This document shows, one piece after another, positions 13,301 through 28,300 of a DNA stretch of 64,000 bases. A program made the position numbers and the translations under genes. A model generated the notes under the pieces. The model did not search any database. It saw only the letters and a list, made by a program, of their open reading frames with translations, and was not told the DNA's origin. Source of the stretch: Tolypeutes matacus (lineage: Eukaryota; Chordata; Mammalia; Cingulata; Chlamyphoridae); assembly GCA_026826555.1 (NCBI GenBank), contig JAKSZT010053881.1, forward strand, positions 3,151,848-3,215,847. Reading direction: 5' to 3'. Within the stretch, counting starts at the first letter, position 1. Every line of letters starts with the position of its first letter.

Positions 13301-16300
13301 GTCTTCTCCCATATTTTGTAGGTCAGTGCAAAAAGAATCAGTCTCTGGACCAAACTAGCGCCCATTCCAAGTATTTTCCCCTCCAAGTCAAAATGTGCTA
13401 AAAAATATATTTGAATATGAATATGGTAACTCACCCATGGTATTCCTGATGAGAGACTACATCTGAACCACTAGCTGGAAGACCCAGATGATGTTCCAGA
13501 TGGTGAGCCCCTTGTGCACCACAACCTCCATTCTCACTCTGGCCCGGGTGACTGCAGTAGTCTGTCTGGCTTGACTCCATCTTCCCAACCTAATCCATTC
13601 AGATGCAGGCCCTTCCTACTTACTTACACTTTGCTGCCCTTAAACTTTTATCCTTAGTTCACTATTCTTTAATTCAAACTGTCTTCCATAGTCAAACTCT
13701 TTACTAACCAATTCAATTTTTATCCATCATCCAAGGGCTCATATAAGTCCTACCTTTTTATGAAGTTTCTCTTGAATACTATATTGCTATAAATTACCTC
13801 TAAACATACACTCTAGTCATATATACTGTTATGTGTTCTTTTCTAGGCCTTTCATGTGAGTATATCTGAATTATAAGCCAGTTTATTGAGAAAGGGCTTT
13901 AAAAACCCTAGAAAAGAATGATTATGCCAAGTCATTACCATTAAGTACACAAGATGACAAAGAAACATAACCAAGATGAACAAGATTATATGTTAAGGTT
14001 TATATTACTTCTATGTAATTAATTTTAGATCTAAAATTTTAAGAATACATACACAGGCAGTGTTTGAGTCAGGGATTGGAAAAATTATATATTTATGAAA
14101 ATATTTGGGACCTCAGGAAATGTTTGGGACATATCGTATTCTAATCACAAAATAATAGCCCCATATCTCTTCAGTTCTGTTTATTTAGATTTCAGACAAA
14201 TGGCAGTGTTTTAAATTGTGTACCAGTTTTACAAACATTAAAATAAATTCCATGGTCACCTGAGTTTTATACACTTCAATAAGGGTTTTCTGTTGCTTTT
14301 CTACTTCTTGCAATTCTAACAGTTCATTTTCCACAGAAACGGCCTCATCCTTCAGTGCAGCAAGTGTAGTCTATCAAGGAATATATTAATAGATTTTGTA
14401 AGTCATTAGAATATATTTATGCTCTAGTGCTATAAAATTATAAAACAACTCATTTAGCAACAAGATTAATAAAATAATTATTTCATATAGTGACCATCTA
14501 AAATTCAGGAATTCCAAAAGGTTTGTGAGAAGTACTTATGAATAACCTTAATAAGTCTTATGCAGAACATATATTTCTTTTTTTTTTTTTTAAAGATTTT
14601 ATTTATTTATTCATTTATCCCCCCCCTGCTGCCTGCGCCCGCCGGGTCAGCCAACCATGCCATGCGGGCGGGCCCGCCCCCACCAGGAGGCCCCGGGAAC
14701 CGAACCCGGGGCCTCCCATATGGCAAACGGGAGCCCCACTGATTGAGCCACAGCCGCCTCCCGGAACATATATTTCTTAAAACTTTTGAAATTTACTGAC
14801 AAAAAGAGACTTCTGAAAATAGAAAGACCATGTTCCTGGAAGGGATGACTCAATACTGTTTTTTCCAAAATAATTTAAAACTTTAATACAATTTCAACCA
14901 AAAATATAACATTTAGTGGGACTAGGGGGAATTTGAAAAAATTAATTCATTATGGAAGAATTAATAGAAAATACTAGTTAATAAAATTGTGAAAGGAACA
15001 CTAATTGAGGAATCTCTATACTTATAGAATTTAAAAAGTATAAAGTGTGGAATGGGTGTAGCTCAGTGGTTGAATGTGTGCTTTGCATGTACATGGTCCT
15101 GGGTTCAATCCCTGGTACCTCCTAAAAAAATGTATAAAGTACTAAAATGATTAGAATTATGATGTTACATAAGAAGATAGACGTCAGAGGAATAGGAAAA
15201 AAAAGACATACAAAATATTACATTTAGTGTATGACAAAGGTAGGATTTTTAAAGCAATGAGAAAACATGGATTACTACTAAATACCAAGTTTAGGGAACT
15301 TGACTCTCTTATGATAAAAGCATGCCTACCCTGTCTCTGGAGGTAGATATTATTGCTATCTTCCAAGGTTGTATGCTATACACAACAACTTACAAAGAAA
15401 GTTTGGATCAAAGGCTGCTTCTGCTTACAAGATGTGCACAAATGTGAGAGACTACCAAAAGAAACAGAAAAGAAAAAAAATATGTATATATATATCTCCA
15501 AGACTTCACGTGCTTCCCCCAAGTGTTTGAGGCAAACAAAACGTGAAAAAAAAATTTAGCAAGTTAAGGCAAAGGGTTAACATCTATCTTTAATACAGAG
15601 AGAATTCTTATTTAGTAATTAGGAAAAAAAACAAATATAAAGGATAATGAATAGGTAATTAGCTATAATGAATAGGTAATTTAAAAATATAAATTATCAA
15701 TGAATACATGAAAATATATGTTCACTAGTCATTTAAAAAAATTCTCTAGACACTGGAGATGTCAGTAGTGAACAAAACAATTTCCTTCTGAGAGCTTACA
15801 TCCTAGGGTGGTAGACAGACAAAAAACAAGAAGAAAATATATATTAAATCAGGATAGGAATGACATGTTGGGGATGGGCTAGGGAAAATGTCCTGAGAAG
15901 GGGACTTTTGAGTAAAGATCTAAGGAAGCTGGGCTTTTTGGGAGAAGAGCGTTCCTGTAGAGAAAGGCAGTGGTGGGAGAAGCCCTGGTCAGTTAGGGGG
16001 AAACAGCAAGAAGACTTGCTGTTATGTAGAAAAATGGAGAAAACAAAGAAGAAAATGGAAAGAGGTGAGGTCAGAGCAGTAATGGAAACCAAATCATTAA
16101 TATAATGCCTTCTAGGTATTTAAGCCAAGCAAGATATCATTGGAGGGTTTTGAACAGATAAGTGACATGATCCACTTGCCTATTAACAGGAAATACTCTA
16201 CTGATACACTGAACACTGACTGCACAGGGCAAGAGTAGAAGCAAGGAGAACAGGTAGGAAGTCTCTGCAACAATGAGAATGATGCCAAGCAACAGCAAGA

Positions 16301-19300
16301 ATGGGCTGTCATTAACTGAGACAAGGATGAACTGTTTGGGGGGAGTTCCATTTTGATGATAACTTTAGGACACCTCTTAAATATCCAAGTGGAAATGCGA
16401 AGTAGGCAGTAGAATATATGTCTGGAATTCAAGGGCAAGATCTAGACAAGAGACAAAATTTGAGAGCCATCAGCATTGAGGTGATATTTAAAGTCGTAAG
16501 ACTAGCTGAGATCATCTACAAAATTTGCAGAGATTTGTTATATAATTAATGCCTAGTACTGGAAAAAATATAGGAACCCTTTAATGTACGGTGGATACAT
16601 TTATGGTCGGCAATTGGGAAATATATAACAAACAAACAAAAAAACATCAAAAATGAGTTTCCCCTTTGACCATAAAATTGTACTTCTGGAAATTTATCCT
16701 AAGAAAACATGTGCAAAAAGACTCAAAGAAACAATCCAGATTTTTATGTGTAATACCAAAAAAACAGAAATAGTCCAAAAGCCCCCAAGATTAGATAAAT
16801 GTTAAACTTTCATTATCTTTCAGTTGTCAGATTAAAGTCTTTAAAAAAATTTTTTCCTTTGTGTTTTTCTGTTTTTTCTACTTTCTACAATGAACAGATA
16901 GGACTTTCCAACACTCCAAATAAACTTTTGTTGTTTTAAATAGACGAGGTCTCTGGGCCTTGGAAGCAAGGCCAAGAGAATAGTTATATCAGCTAGCTTC
17001 TTTTTCAATTGAAACCTTAAAACCTAAAATTATTCTAAAATAATTAAAAGTACAAAATACAAACATGTAAGCAATGTAAAATTGTAAATAACATAAGCCA
17101 AACACAACATTTTTCTCTTTAAACAAAAACCCAGAGAATAATGCATTAAAAATACATGTTTCTGGGGGAGCAGCAGTTGTAGCTCAGTGGTTGATCACCT
17201 GCTTCTCATGTATGAGGTCCTGGGTTCAATCCCTGGTACCTCCTAAAAACAAACAAACAAACAAAAACATGTTTCTGAATTAATAAAATATGCTAAGATG
17301 CAAACTTTAACTCAAATAATGATTTTATAGCCTACGTAATCTGAAATTAATTCCATTATCATGTGATTTAAAAGCAGATGTATAATTAACTATCCTTCTA
17401 ATACTTTCTCTTTGAAGGATATCAAGGAAATTAAGAAAAATACACATACTAAATAAAAATGCTTCCTCTTTCCGAATAAAACATTTTAAGCATTCATTAA
17501 CAATGCTATACCTTTTAAGGTTACTCTTTACATACAAAAATAGGAGTTTATAAGGAGAGATTCATTTCAATTCAGAAGACTTTGGGAAGAAGTACCACTT
17601 GAGCTCAACTTTCAAGGAAAGGTAATATTTAGATACTGTGGAATATAATATTCCAAACTGTAAGGATAGGAACCTATAGGAATAGATGCAGGAAAACATG
17701 AAACAATTATGGGAAATAATGAGTATTCATATTTGATGAGGGTTCAGGGCAACTTCTCTAGTCCCCCTTATAGATAAGTGAGGTAATTTGCCTAAATTGA
17801 ACAGAAGAGTCATAATGGGACTTTTAGGAAGTCTCCTTAAAATGGAGATGACCAAATAAAGGGGAGGGAGTTATAAATTCCTCCCCCTCCATCCTGTTGC
17901 TTGAAACTTGGATATAATAGCTGGAGCTCCAGCAGCTATCTTGGATCATGAGGATGAAAGTCACAAGCTAGGAGTGACGGAGCAGAGAGCTAAAAAGAGG
18001 TTGTTGTCATATCAGCTTGAAATGCTAACTCTGGACTACTTTTACATAATAGACACCTCTATCTTACTTAAGTCACATATTTTGGTTTTCTGTTCTACAT
18101 AACCAAGCCAAATCTTAAGACTTACTAAAACACAAAAGCTATATCCTAGATATAACCTTCCTAGAGTTGTCAGTGTGTTTTGTTTTCTAGAAATCTCCAA
18201 TACAATTTCTAGGAAAGTTTATATAATTTTAAAAATGAGAAAAAAAAAATGCCAAAAAAGATGAGAGGAAATAAATATGTAATTATAAAATGTGAACAAA
18301 ATTGTGTCCAGTATTTCCTTCCTTTCTTCATCCAAATTCTAATCCTGGCTTCTTCACTAAACTGTGTGATTTTGTGCAAGTTACTTAACCTCTCTGAGCT
18401 TCAATGTATTCATTTATAATTGAGAAAAATATTTTTATAATAGAAGTAAAGAATGTAAAACACTTATCAAAGTGCTTTCTATACTAAAGGTAAGCAATAA
18501 ACAGTGATTATTATTGTTGTTATTCTCCACAGTCATTTATTAAGTGAATGATATGTTCCCAGCATAGTACTAGGCACTAGACTGAAAGGGAAGATAAAAC
18601 AAAATCCCTGGCCCTGGGTGTGGAGAATAGAGAAAAGGATAGGCAATAGGGGGAGTCAAGTTATATATAAAAAAATTAAGTGTAATAAAGTTCTACATGT
18701 AGAATTAATATATAGAGAGAATAAAACAGAGTGCATAATGGGAAAAAGGTTAGTAATCACATGAGAAATTTTTAGCTTTAAATAAAATTAAAGAGGCTTC
18801 TGCTTGAGGACTAACCACATCTGTTTATCTCTCTTCCTTCCCAAGACAAAAGTAATAAGGGAATCAAAAATGTTTTTTAAATCCACACAATAAAGAAAAC
18901 AGACCATAAGCCATTAAAGAACAAAATATTTTTTATGTTTCTGGAAGACTGACAGCTGATTAATGAAGTAAGAGTGAATGCAGCTAAGAAGGAAGTTTAT
19001 CCGACCTGCAGAATCTAGAGAAGCGGAGGAACTGGAAACTCCAGTTAAAGTTTAGGGCAAGAATGAGACCTGGAGTTGAAAATGATTAATTTGAAATCTG
19101 TAAATAGAGCAGCTGGCCACCACCAATCCTCAATTCTCCTCTGGCACACTCAAGGAAGAACACTCAGAGCACAGGAGTTTACCACCCATGCAACAAAAAC
19201 AAGGAAGGTTCTTCTCTAGAGAAAGTGAATTAATAGTCTGGGGAGACATAACCTGCAGAACTCTGTGGGAGAGAGTATAAACTAAAATGTGAACTATGCT

Positions 19301-22300
19301 CAGTGGCAATGGCCCAGGATGTGTTTATCAACTGCAATGAATGTGCCACACTAATGAAGAATGTTATTTATGTGGGACGGTGTGGGAAGTGTGGGGAGCA
19401 GGGCATATGGGAATCCCTATATTTTTTGTGTAACATTTATGTAATAGAAGTATCTTTTAAAAATAAAAAATATATATTAAAAAAAAAAAAGTCTGGGGAG
19501 AACTAAAATACAATGGTACTGGTGACCCAGAGCAAAAATGCCTGTATTGTGGTATTTTCAGGAGCCACCAGTGAAACTGCTAGCTTCCCCACAGCTGAGG
19601 TAAAACCTATCAAGTGATAAGTATCATCTACAGTTAATTTTTCTATCATCTCATTTGTAAATTCTTAAATGCCACCAGACATGTGGGGAAAGATGCAACA
19701 TAATAAAACAACAACAACAACAAAAAAAAACAATAAAAAAACAAAAACAAACAAACAAACAAACAAACAAAAAAGATGCAACATAAAAGAGAAAGGCCCA
19801 AAGTGTTTAAATTAAGAAAAGGAATGAAAAAATGAACCAGGAGGAAATAGAAATAAATTGGGAACTTAAAAATAAATAAATACATAAAAAACAACTCTTA
19901 TATAAGAATCCAATTATCTGATATTTGAAATGATATGAGCACTCAGAGAATAAAAAATTCCTGAAAATTAAAATTTTAAAAGAAGGATTACAAGATAAAA
20001 ACCAAGGCTCTCACCCCAAAAGTTGAACAAAAGTCAAAGAGACAGAAGACATATTATCAATCCAGAAGGCCCAATAAGTGATTAACAGCAGGCCCAGAGA
20101 GAGAGAGATTGGAGGAAATGGAAAGGGACCAGGGGAGGAAGAATTACAAAAGAAATAATACAAGGAAGTTTTCCAGAACTGAAACCCATGAGTCTTTGGA
20201 TTTTAAGGGTCTACAAAGTACCAAACATGACGGGCAATTGTGTGTGACATTTCCGAACATGAAGAATAAAGGGAATATCTTGAAAACTTCATGATAAACA
20301 AAAAATGTTACTACAAAGGAGTCAGAATTGGAGTGGCAACAGATATTCTCAACAGCAACTCTAATTGGTAGAAGACAATGGAGCTAAACCTTCAAAGTGC
20401 TGATTGGAAATTACTTTCAATCTAGGATGCTATATCCAGTCAAAACCATAAATGATGGCAGAATAAAGAAATTTTCTCTTTTTTTAAGAGGTTATTTGAA
20501 AATGTACTTCAACAAAATGAGGAATAACTCAAGAAAGACAATGTAGAATACAGGAAACAGTAGGACTAGAATAGCAGCCAAGGGACCTTTCAGCATTGTA
20601 AACATAATACTTGACAGTGTAGTGAAAGAACAATTACAGAGTTATTGTTATTCTAGATATCTAAAAACAGAACACTTAATCAAGTTTACAGAACAAATTG
20701 TCAATGTTATCAGCACTGGCAATGTAAGAGGACAGAAGAGATGGTGGAAGAAGCAGAAATATCCTTATTTTGCAAAATAGGGAGCCAAGATATACAATCT
20801 GGTCTATAATTCACATTTCTGGAAAGTAAAGCTCACCTTAGTATCAGTAAACAAGGGAATGACATCAGTATAACAAAGAAGTCGCTTTTGGTCAGATGCA
20901 ATTTTCCCAGCATCTTGGTGGATCGCACCATCAAAAAACATCAGCTGAACAGAGTGCACAAGCACAGCTGGACATGGCAAGCCACAGAGGTACATGGTAC
21001 CATCTATAAAGCCCATTCATTTACCCCACGTTCTTCCTCTTCCTTCCCTTTGGTCATATGCCCTGTCTTGGAAGTGCTTATTGTATGTTGCCCTTATGTC
21101 CATAACTTAACAATCTTAACTCTTTCTTTTAACTTCTTCCATCATTAGAAAAACAAAAAGACAATGTTGTATTTTTGCTGTAGCATTTCTTTACTTATTA
21201 GAAATTCAGTTGTGTTGGTATTTTTATTAAAATTGTCATTTAACTTAGTGTTCTATTAATTATAAAGTCCATAGAAATTATTGATTTGATAAAATCAAGA
21301 AATAATGGTATATGATTTAGAGGTATGCAAGTAACCATCAGAAGAACCAAAAATAGTAATAGTTTAAAGAATTAAAACTAGCTCCTCAAAGACAAATTGA
21401 AACCACAGATACCATTTTAACCTGACAAATTCACAAAGATTAAAATAGACAAACACATTTAATTTCCAGTGCTGATAAAGTCTTGAGAACAGATGGCAGC
21501 ATAGATTGGTAAAATACTTTTAAAAAAAAATTATTTATTGATTGATAAAATACTTTTGAGAAGAAATATAGTATAGTGTGTATCAAGAGCTTTAAAAAAT
21601 GCTCATATTCTTTAACCGAGTAATTCCATATCTTGGAATCTAAGCTAAAAAAAAATGCAACAAACACTTTATGTACAAAAAGTTTATCAGAGCATTATTT
21701 ATAAATATTAAAAAAAAAAAAAAAAAAAAAAGCTTGGAATGATCTGAATGTCCACCAACAAAGGAAACACTTAATTAACACTTCAACAAGGAGTATTCAT
21801 TACAGAGTAATTAAAAGGATGTTTATGGAGAGTTATATATTATATACCCTAATATATTTTCCCACGTAGTGAAAAAAGCAAGATATATCCAGTTTAATAA
21901 CAACTATGAAAAAAACCCAGAAGTGTTATAAAATCTATTTTGTTCTTTCTACCTTTTTATAGTTTCCAAGTTTACCAGAATGAGTATATATTCTTCTCTT
22001 GAAAAATAATTCTGAATAACAGACAGTTAGAAGTAGGAAGAACCATGTCCTCTAAATAATTACATTTCTTATATAAGGAAAACACAAGAATTTCATATTG
22101 TTTGAAAGAAATATAAAGGGCTTGGGAAATTTTGCTGAAGGAAAAAATAGCTAATTCTGAATGCTACTATTGAAAAAGGTAACTTTTTTTTTATCTTTCC
22201 TGACAAAAAGTAGCCAAAATAATTTTATTATTAAATAAGCTGAAGGTGAGAAAAGCAAGATCTTTATGTTTTCTGTCATGGATATCACTTAGATTCCTGG

Positions 22301-25300
22301 TATTTCTTCTACTGGTTCCTAAATAACCACAGAGAACAAGATTGTCAATTTCATGTCCTCCAGTCAAACTGAAATCTCCCCATTTAAAACACAATGGATT
22401 TAAGACTGATGAGCTTGGCCTTGTCCACTGATGTAAAGGAGACGGTATGAACTGAAAACTAAGGTGCGTAAAGTTACCAACTTGATATACTAAGAGAGGG
22501 AAAGGATCTTTGGCTTGGGCATTCTGTTGCCTTTTTGTCATACTTATTAAGAATCCTTTCATAACTATACACTATACATCTCCCACAAAGACAGATCAGT
22601 ACCTAGGAAACAGGTTGGCCTGTGGAAAATTTGCCCAAACCTACAATTAAACTCTCTCTAGTATAAGGCATTTTCCAGAGTTAGAGAAAGAAAGGTTTAA
22701 AAAAGGTGAAAGAGATTTGGCTGAGTCTCCAATTTCTTTCTGAAAAATAATCTTTTTAATAGCAATTAAGAAACCTGAAGACTGGAAGGCCATAATTTTG
22801 TTAAAAAGATTTTCTTTGGTGATAATTTTTTAAATTTTTATATTTTTCTCATAAACAAATTCATTAAAAAAAACAGTACATAGTAATTTTTACATAATGT
22901 TGACATAATTTCAAACAGCAAGGAAATGAAATAAATTTTTTCAAAAAAAAAGAAATGAATAAATTTCTAATGCAAAAAGAAACTTAAAAAAAAAAGGAAG
23001 TATTTCTTTTTTAACATTAAAGGTAACTTTTTTTTACAATAAAGACTTCTCAATACACAAAATAAATGTGCATTTTTTAGTGAAGTCTAAATGCAGTGTT
23101 AAATCAAACTGTTATAAACACAGCAAAACAATGTTAGAAGCTTATTTTATAAGTTTCTCTAAAATATTCTCTATGCCACTATTATGATGTTATTTATCCT
23201 GTGAACACAAATTTTATTTCGTGTTTTAAAAGATTCTTTTCTGTCTTCCTTTTTATGTTCTCCAAAAGTAGTATTATGGAACTGAAATGGTGCCATCATC
23301 TAAACAAGTCTCATCTGGTTACATATATCTCTCTGATTTATTGAGAACTCAAGTATCTTTTTTCTCTGAAATTATAAGTTTTTTCCACATCCCTTCTCTG
23401 TTAAACATACAAACTAATCACCCCCTTGGGTCTGACTAAGTTGGAAAATTCTTTCTGGTTTTGAAGCAGCCAAGAACATACTTTCTGGTTTCAAGTAGAC
23501 CAGGCCTGAGGGTATATCCTATCGTAACCATGACATCTAGAAATAATCTTATACATTAAAGTTAATAAAATTTTTGATGATTCACTTAACTGCTAAAATT
23601 GGACAGGAAACAATTTTTTAACAGTTTTTCAATTTCATAAATCTTTGGTGCTGAAAAATGTTAACATTTATCTATGTATGCAACTATAAACATTTAAAAA
23701 TATAGGGAGTAGATATGGCTCAAGCAGTTGAGCACCTGCCTCACATGGGAGGTCTGGGATCAGTCCCCGGTGCCTTCTGAAAAAACAAAAACAAACAACA
23801 AGCAAAAAAAAAAAAAAAACCCAACTCAGGGAAGCTGATGTGGTTCAGTGGCTGAGTACCAGCTTCCCATATATGAGGTTCCGGGTTCAAGCCCTGGCAC
23901 TCAGTACCTCAAAAAAAAAAAAAAAAAAAAACATATATATATATACACACACACACACGTATAAATGTATATATAAAAATATTTACAGTTTTTGAAGTTA
24001 CTTATAATGATATTCTAATATCCTGAGAAACATAAAGTACAAAATGAAACAAAAGCATTTCTAAATATGCTGTTACTTCAAGCTACTTCTACTAAATAGA
24101 CTAAGTTGGCATTACACAATACACACATATACAAACTCATATATAGTACCTTTAATTTCGTATTCTCAAGATTGATAGTTTCATTTTCATATTCAATGGA
24201 ACGAAGGTTTCTAAGAATTTCCTCACATGAATTTTTTCCATAGTCTTCCATTTTCTTCAGATCTTCCAAAAGATTAGTGATTTGCCTTTATAAAACAAAT
24301 GATGTATTTGATAAAAGTCATAGAAATTTTCACTCAAATAACACATTTTAAAAATGTTTCACATTTTAATTAGAGTACACTGTGTCAAACAGGGAACATA
24401 CAAAAAGTTAACAGAACTGATAGAACAAAGATAATAGAAAGAAGAAATAATTTATGATTAACTAGCTGAACTAGCTGCTAGAAATCTCTACTATTCTCAC
24501 AATGTGAACATCTTTCTCTTCTCTTTCCTTCTACTTCCATTTCAGTCCTCTCCTCCATTTCCGTTGCCTATATTTTAGTAATGCACAATACATTCCAAAA
24601 TAGCTTAAGCAAACTGTTATTATCTGGGATTAGAAACAATTACCCATTGACGATGCCAATGAAAAATTACACAATATTCTTTTTGCTGTTCAATAAAGAG
24701 TCTAACATCCATAGATATACACTTCTGTCTGTCTTTCTCATGTACACAAGTGCATGCATATATACACAGTTTTAGGGCAAAGGTTAATAAGAGGATCAAG
24801 TGAGGCAATAACAATCTTTAAAAGCAAATTATAGGGGAGTGGGGGTAGTTCAGTGGTTGAGTACCTGCTTCACACATACAAGGTCCCGGGTTCAATCCCC
24901 GGTACCTCCAAAAAAAAAAAAAAAGCAAATTATATATGCTACTCTTCAGTGATAAAACTGAAGAGAATATAGAAAATATAAAACATTTAAAAAGTAAAGT
25001 AAATATTCAGGGCTCATTTATCAATAAACTTCAAAGCATAAAATGTACATATTTTTACACACTGATCTTCATTATGCATTTTAAGGCACTTTAAGGAACA
25101 CATTTTAGAATTTTGTTAAGCATTATATTACAAACTTTGTAATATATTCTCACTTGTATGTATTCTTGCTTACTAGACAAATATCTCTTAATAGAGAAAT
25201 ACAAATTCCATTTTAAGACAGTTAAGTTACTACATATACTAGATGACATATACTCAAAAACCAATTATGCACCTACAAGTTCAAAATTTCAAAATGTGAA

Positions 25301-28300
25301 CACCAATGCACTTTTAATGGGTAATCGTTTTTGCTGTATTTTTATAGTGAAGTAGAGCCAAAAAAAATTATAGAATTGTAAATAAGAAAAATATCAAATA
25401 ATATAGACAGCATCTTTCCCGAAGGTATCAAAAAATTGAAAATACAAATCATTGAAGGAGAGGAGGGGGGACAACTGAAAGCACGTCTTACAAAATGGTA
25501 GAAAGATAATAAAAATTTTTTTCTTACTTCTTCAGTGTTTCGATCTGAACTTCCAATTCTGTTTTTTCTATTACAATTTTTTCATAATGACTTTTCCAGG
25601 CATTGGAAGCTGAAATTGTTTCAGACAACTTGGCTTCCTAAAAAATACATAAAATATTCATGTTGTAATTTAAGAACATTTTTGTTTTGCTCAGGAACCT
25701 AAACTTCAGTTGCATTATAAACTCATCCTATAAGGTATGGAACTTTTATTATGAGAAAATGTTCATTATACAACTCTGAAAACAGGAAAGTTTTAAAGTA
25801 AAGTTTAGGGAAGCGGCTGTGGCTCAATCAGTGGGGCTCCCGTTTACCATATGGGAGACCCCGGGTTCGGTTCCCGGGGCCTCCTGGTGAAGGCAAGCCC
25901 GCCTGCACGGTGTGGTTAGCTGACCCAGCGAGCACAGGCAGCAAGGGGGGGATAAATGAATAAATAAAAATAAAATCTTAAAAAAAATAAAAAATAAATA
26001 AAGTAAAGTTTAATAAATCCTCTATATTACTATTATTTTATGTGTATATATTGGCAGTTCCAATTTAATATTTTAAAGGATGTTGTAACAACCATTTTCA
26101 AACAATGCTTCATAATTAATGAAGATAATCCCCTTGCTATATACTAAACTTCTCAGTTTGCATTCTATATACAGAAGATGCTAACAACCAATAAACATCA
26201 GAGGAGAAAGAAGGCCTCTATGGTATACATAGAAACGAATCCCAATTCCACAATGCCATAGCATTTAATAATGCAGCCTAATTTAATCTCTGTTTGCCAA
26301 GCTCTGTTTTGTAGAGGTCACCCCTGTCAGTTCTCAAACACTGTTCTTGTCAGTAAACTGATGAAAGTGGTAGTATTGGTTTATCCATTTGCATGTGAAC
26401 CCCATGAATTAGGGAATTTTGTCCATTTTGTTCATTGCTGTATTTCTAGGGCCTCAAACAGTGCCTGGTACACAGCAGGCAATAAATTATTGTCAAATGC
26501 ATCTACCCTTTACAGATCCACCTAACAAGCTGCCGCCACTGCAACCCTTATCTACATTCTACAGAAAAAGGAACAGGCCTGGAAAGGCAACAGTGTTAGT
26601 AATTACTAATCAGAAGACTCAGAAGTAATAATGGTAACAGTTAATATTTCTTGGGTGCTTCCTTTTTTCCTTCAACCATTCATTCATTCACTGAACAAAT
26701 ATTCAGTGAGTGCCTACTATGTGCCAGACACTATTTATATTTTTTCACAGTAATATTTTTTTTTGATATATTGAAGAAAGCCTAGGATTCTGTTTTCATA
26801 TTTTATGTAAAATGAATTTTAATATACAATATGAATTGAGTTAGGTAATTAAATTATACTATAAATTAAGATATTTTAAAACTTTTATTTAAAAAAGGAA
26901 TTTATACATTACTTTCCCAGGGGATTATAGCCAAAGGTATGCAATATGACATTTTTAGACCATAGGAACTAGCCTGTGACAGACTCAATCACCTTCCTGG
27001 CATTGGGACTTTTTGAGGTTGCCTAACTTTTCTCTTTGCTTTAAGGAAATGGCACATCTAAGCCACCAGAAGCAAAATTATAATCTGTCCAATTTTCAAA
27101 GAAAGAAATGGGATAATTCTTCAGTGTGCAGGATTGTTCCTATTATAAGACATTTAACATCCCTAGCCACTGGGCACTAAACGCGAGACTTTCCCCAGCA
27201 TTTTCAAAATCTCCATTTGTTGGGAAGCGGCTGTGGCTCAATCAGCAGGGCTCCCGTTTACCATATGGGAGGCCCCGGGTTCGGTTCCCGTGGCCTCCTG
27301 GTGAAGGTAAGCCCGCCCGCACGGCGTGGTTAGCTGACCCAGCGAGCACAAGCAGCAAGGGGGGGATAAATGAATGAATAAATAAATAAAATCTTTAAAA
27401 AAAAAAAAAATCTCCATTTGTTCTTTCATCTGTCCTTAAAAACGTATAGACATAAAGCAAAAAAAACCAAACCCTTCATTTTTCCTTCCACTGCATTTAA
27501 ACTGTACCTGAACTGGTAACTAGTAACGTTCTAATAACCAATGACCACGGACCCTTCCAAGTCCTCATTCTCCTTGACTTCTCTGCAGTAAATGTTAAGT
27601 ATTGAGTAGGTATGAGATTATATTTTTTTGAACTACTATTCATCTCTCATGTTGTTGCTGAAATGCTCATGTGTTTGGACTTAAGTCACTGTTTTAAACA
27701 ATGGCATTCAGAAGTGAATGGGATAAGCAAGCTCCTGACTCCTGGGGCTTATACTCTAGTAGAGGGAAATAGTGTTTGTTTGTTTCTTTTGTTTTTTAAA
27801 AAGAAATTAATAAATAATTTCATATTGTAATAAATGCTGTGAAGAAAATTTGAGACATTGATACGATGATATGATTAATTGTTGGGCCTACTTCAAAACA
27901 AGTGGTCAGGAAAAGCCTCTTTGAAAAGATGTCAATTAAAAAGACACTGAATGACCAAAAGAGAAGCCTCTATTGTGAACCCAGGAAGAAATATTCTAGT
28001 CAAAGACAAAGGTAAACAAACAAAACAACAAAACAAACAAACTCCATGCATTTGAGAAAAAGAAAGGAAGTCAGCATGGCAAAAATGCAGTATGGTCCCA
28101 TACTATGCTTAACACAGATTTACCTATTTTTTTAAATAATTTATTCCTCCCTAAAATTATATGAGACAAATAGCATTATTACCCCCAATTTATAGATATG
28201 GAAACTGAAGCTTAGAGAGGTTAAGTAACTTACTCAAAGTCACAAGTTTAACAAGTGGTGGAGCTTAGGAAAACTCCAAGAATATTAATGACTCAATTTG

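Larger units (their letters stand above)
14371..24149 (-). other. ODF2L: ODF2L intron between coding exons 9 and 10 (9.8 kb)
   Basis: The largest intron between coding exons. It holds SINEs at 14580, 15047, 17165, 23705 and 23829, an old repeat at 15740-16500, L1 pieces at 16570-16930, 19247-19489, 20010-20500 and 21480-22010, a MIR at 18330-18500 and an A-rich tract with TSD at 19689-19786. 22191-22562 is open on the minus strand without recognisable homology. 22600-23700 is AT-rich with nothing identified. Confidence 0.55.

Noticed and set aside
15844..16105. Overlapping ORFs on both strands (81-82 codons)
   Set aside because: They lie in an old interspersed repeat. Open on both strands, which is a sign of base composition rather than coding.
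22191..22562. A 123-codon minus-strand ORF in an ODF2L intron
   Set aside because: No recognised family, no splice or promoter context and composition like the intron. Probably chance.
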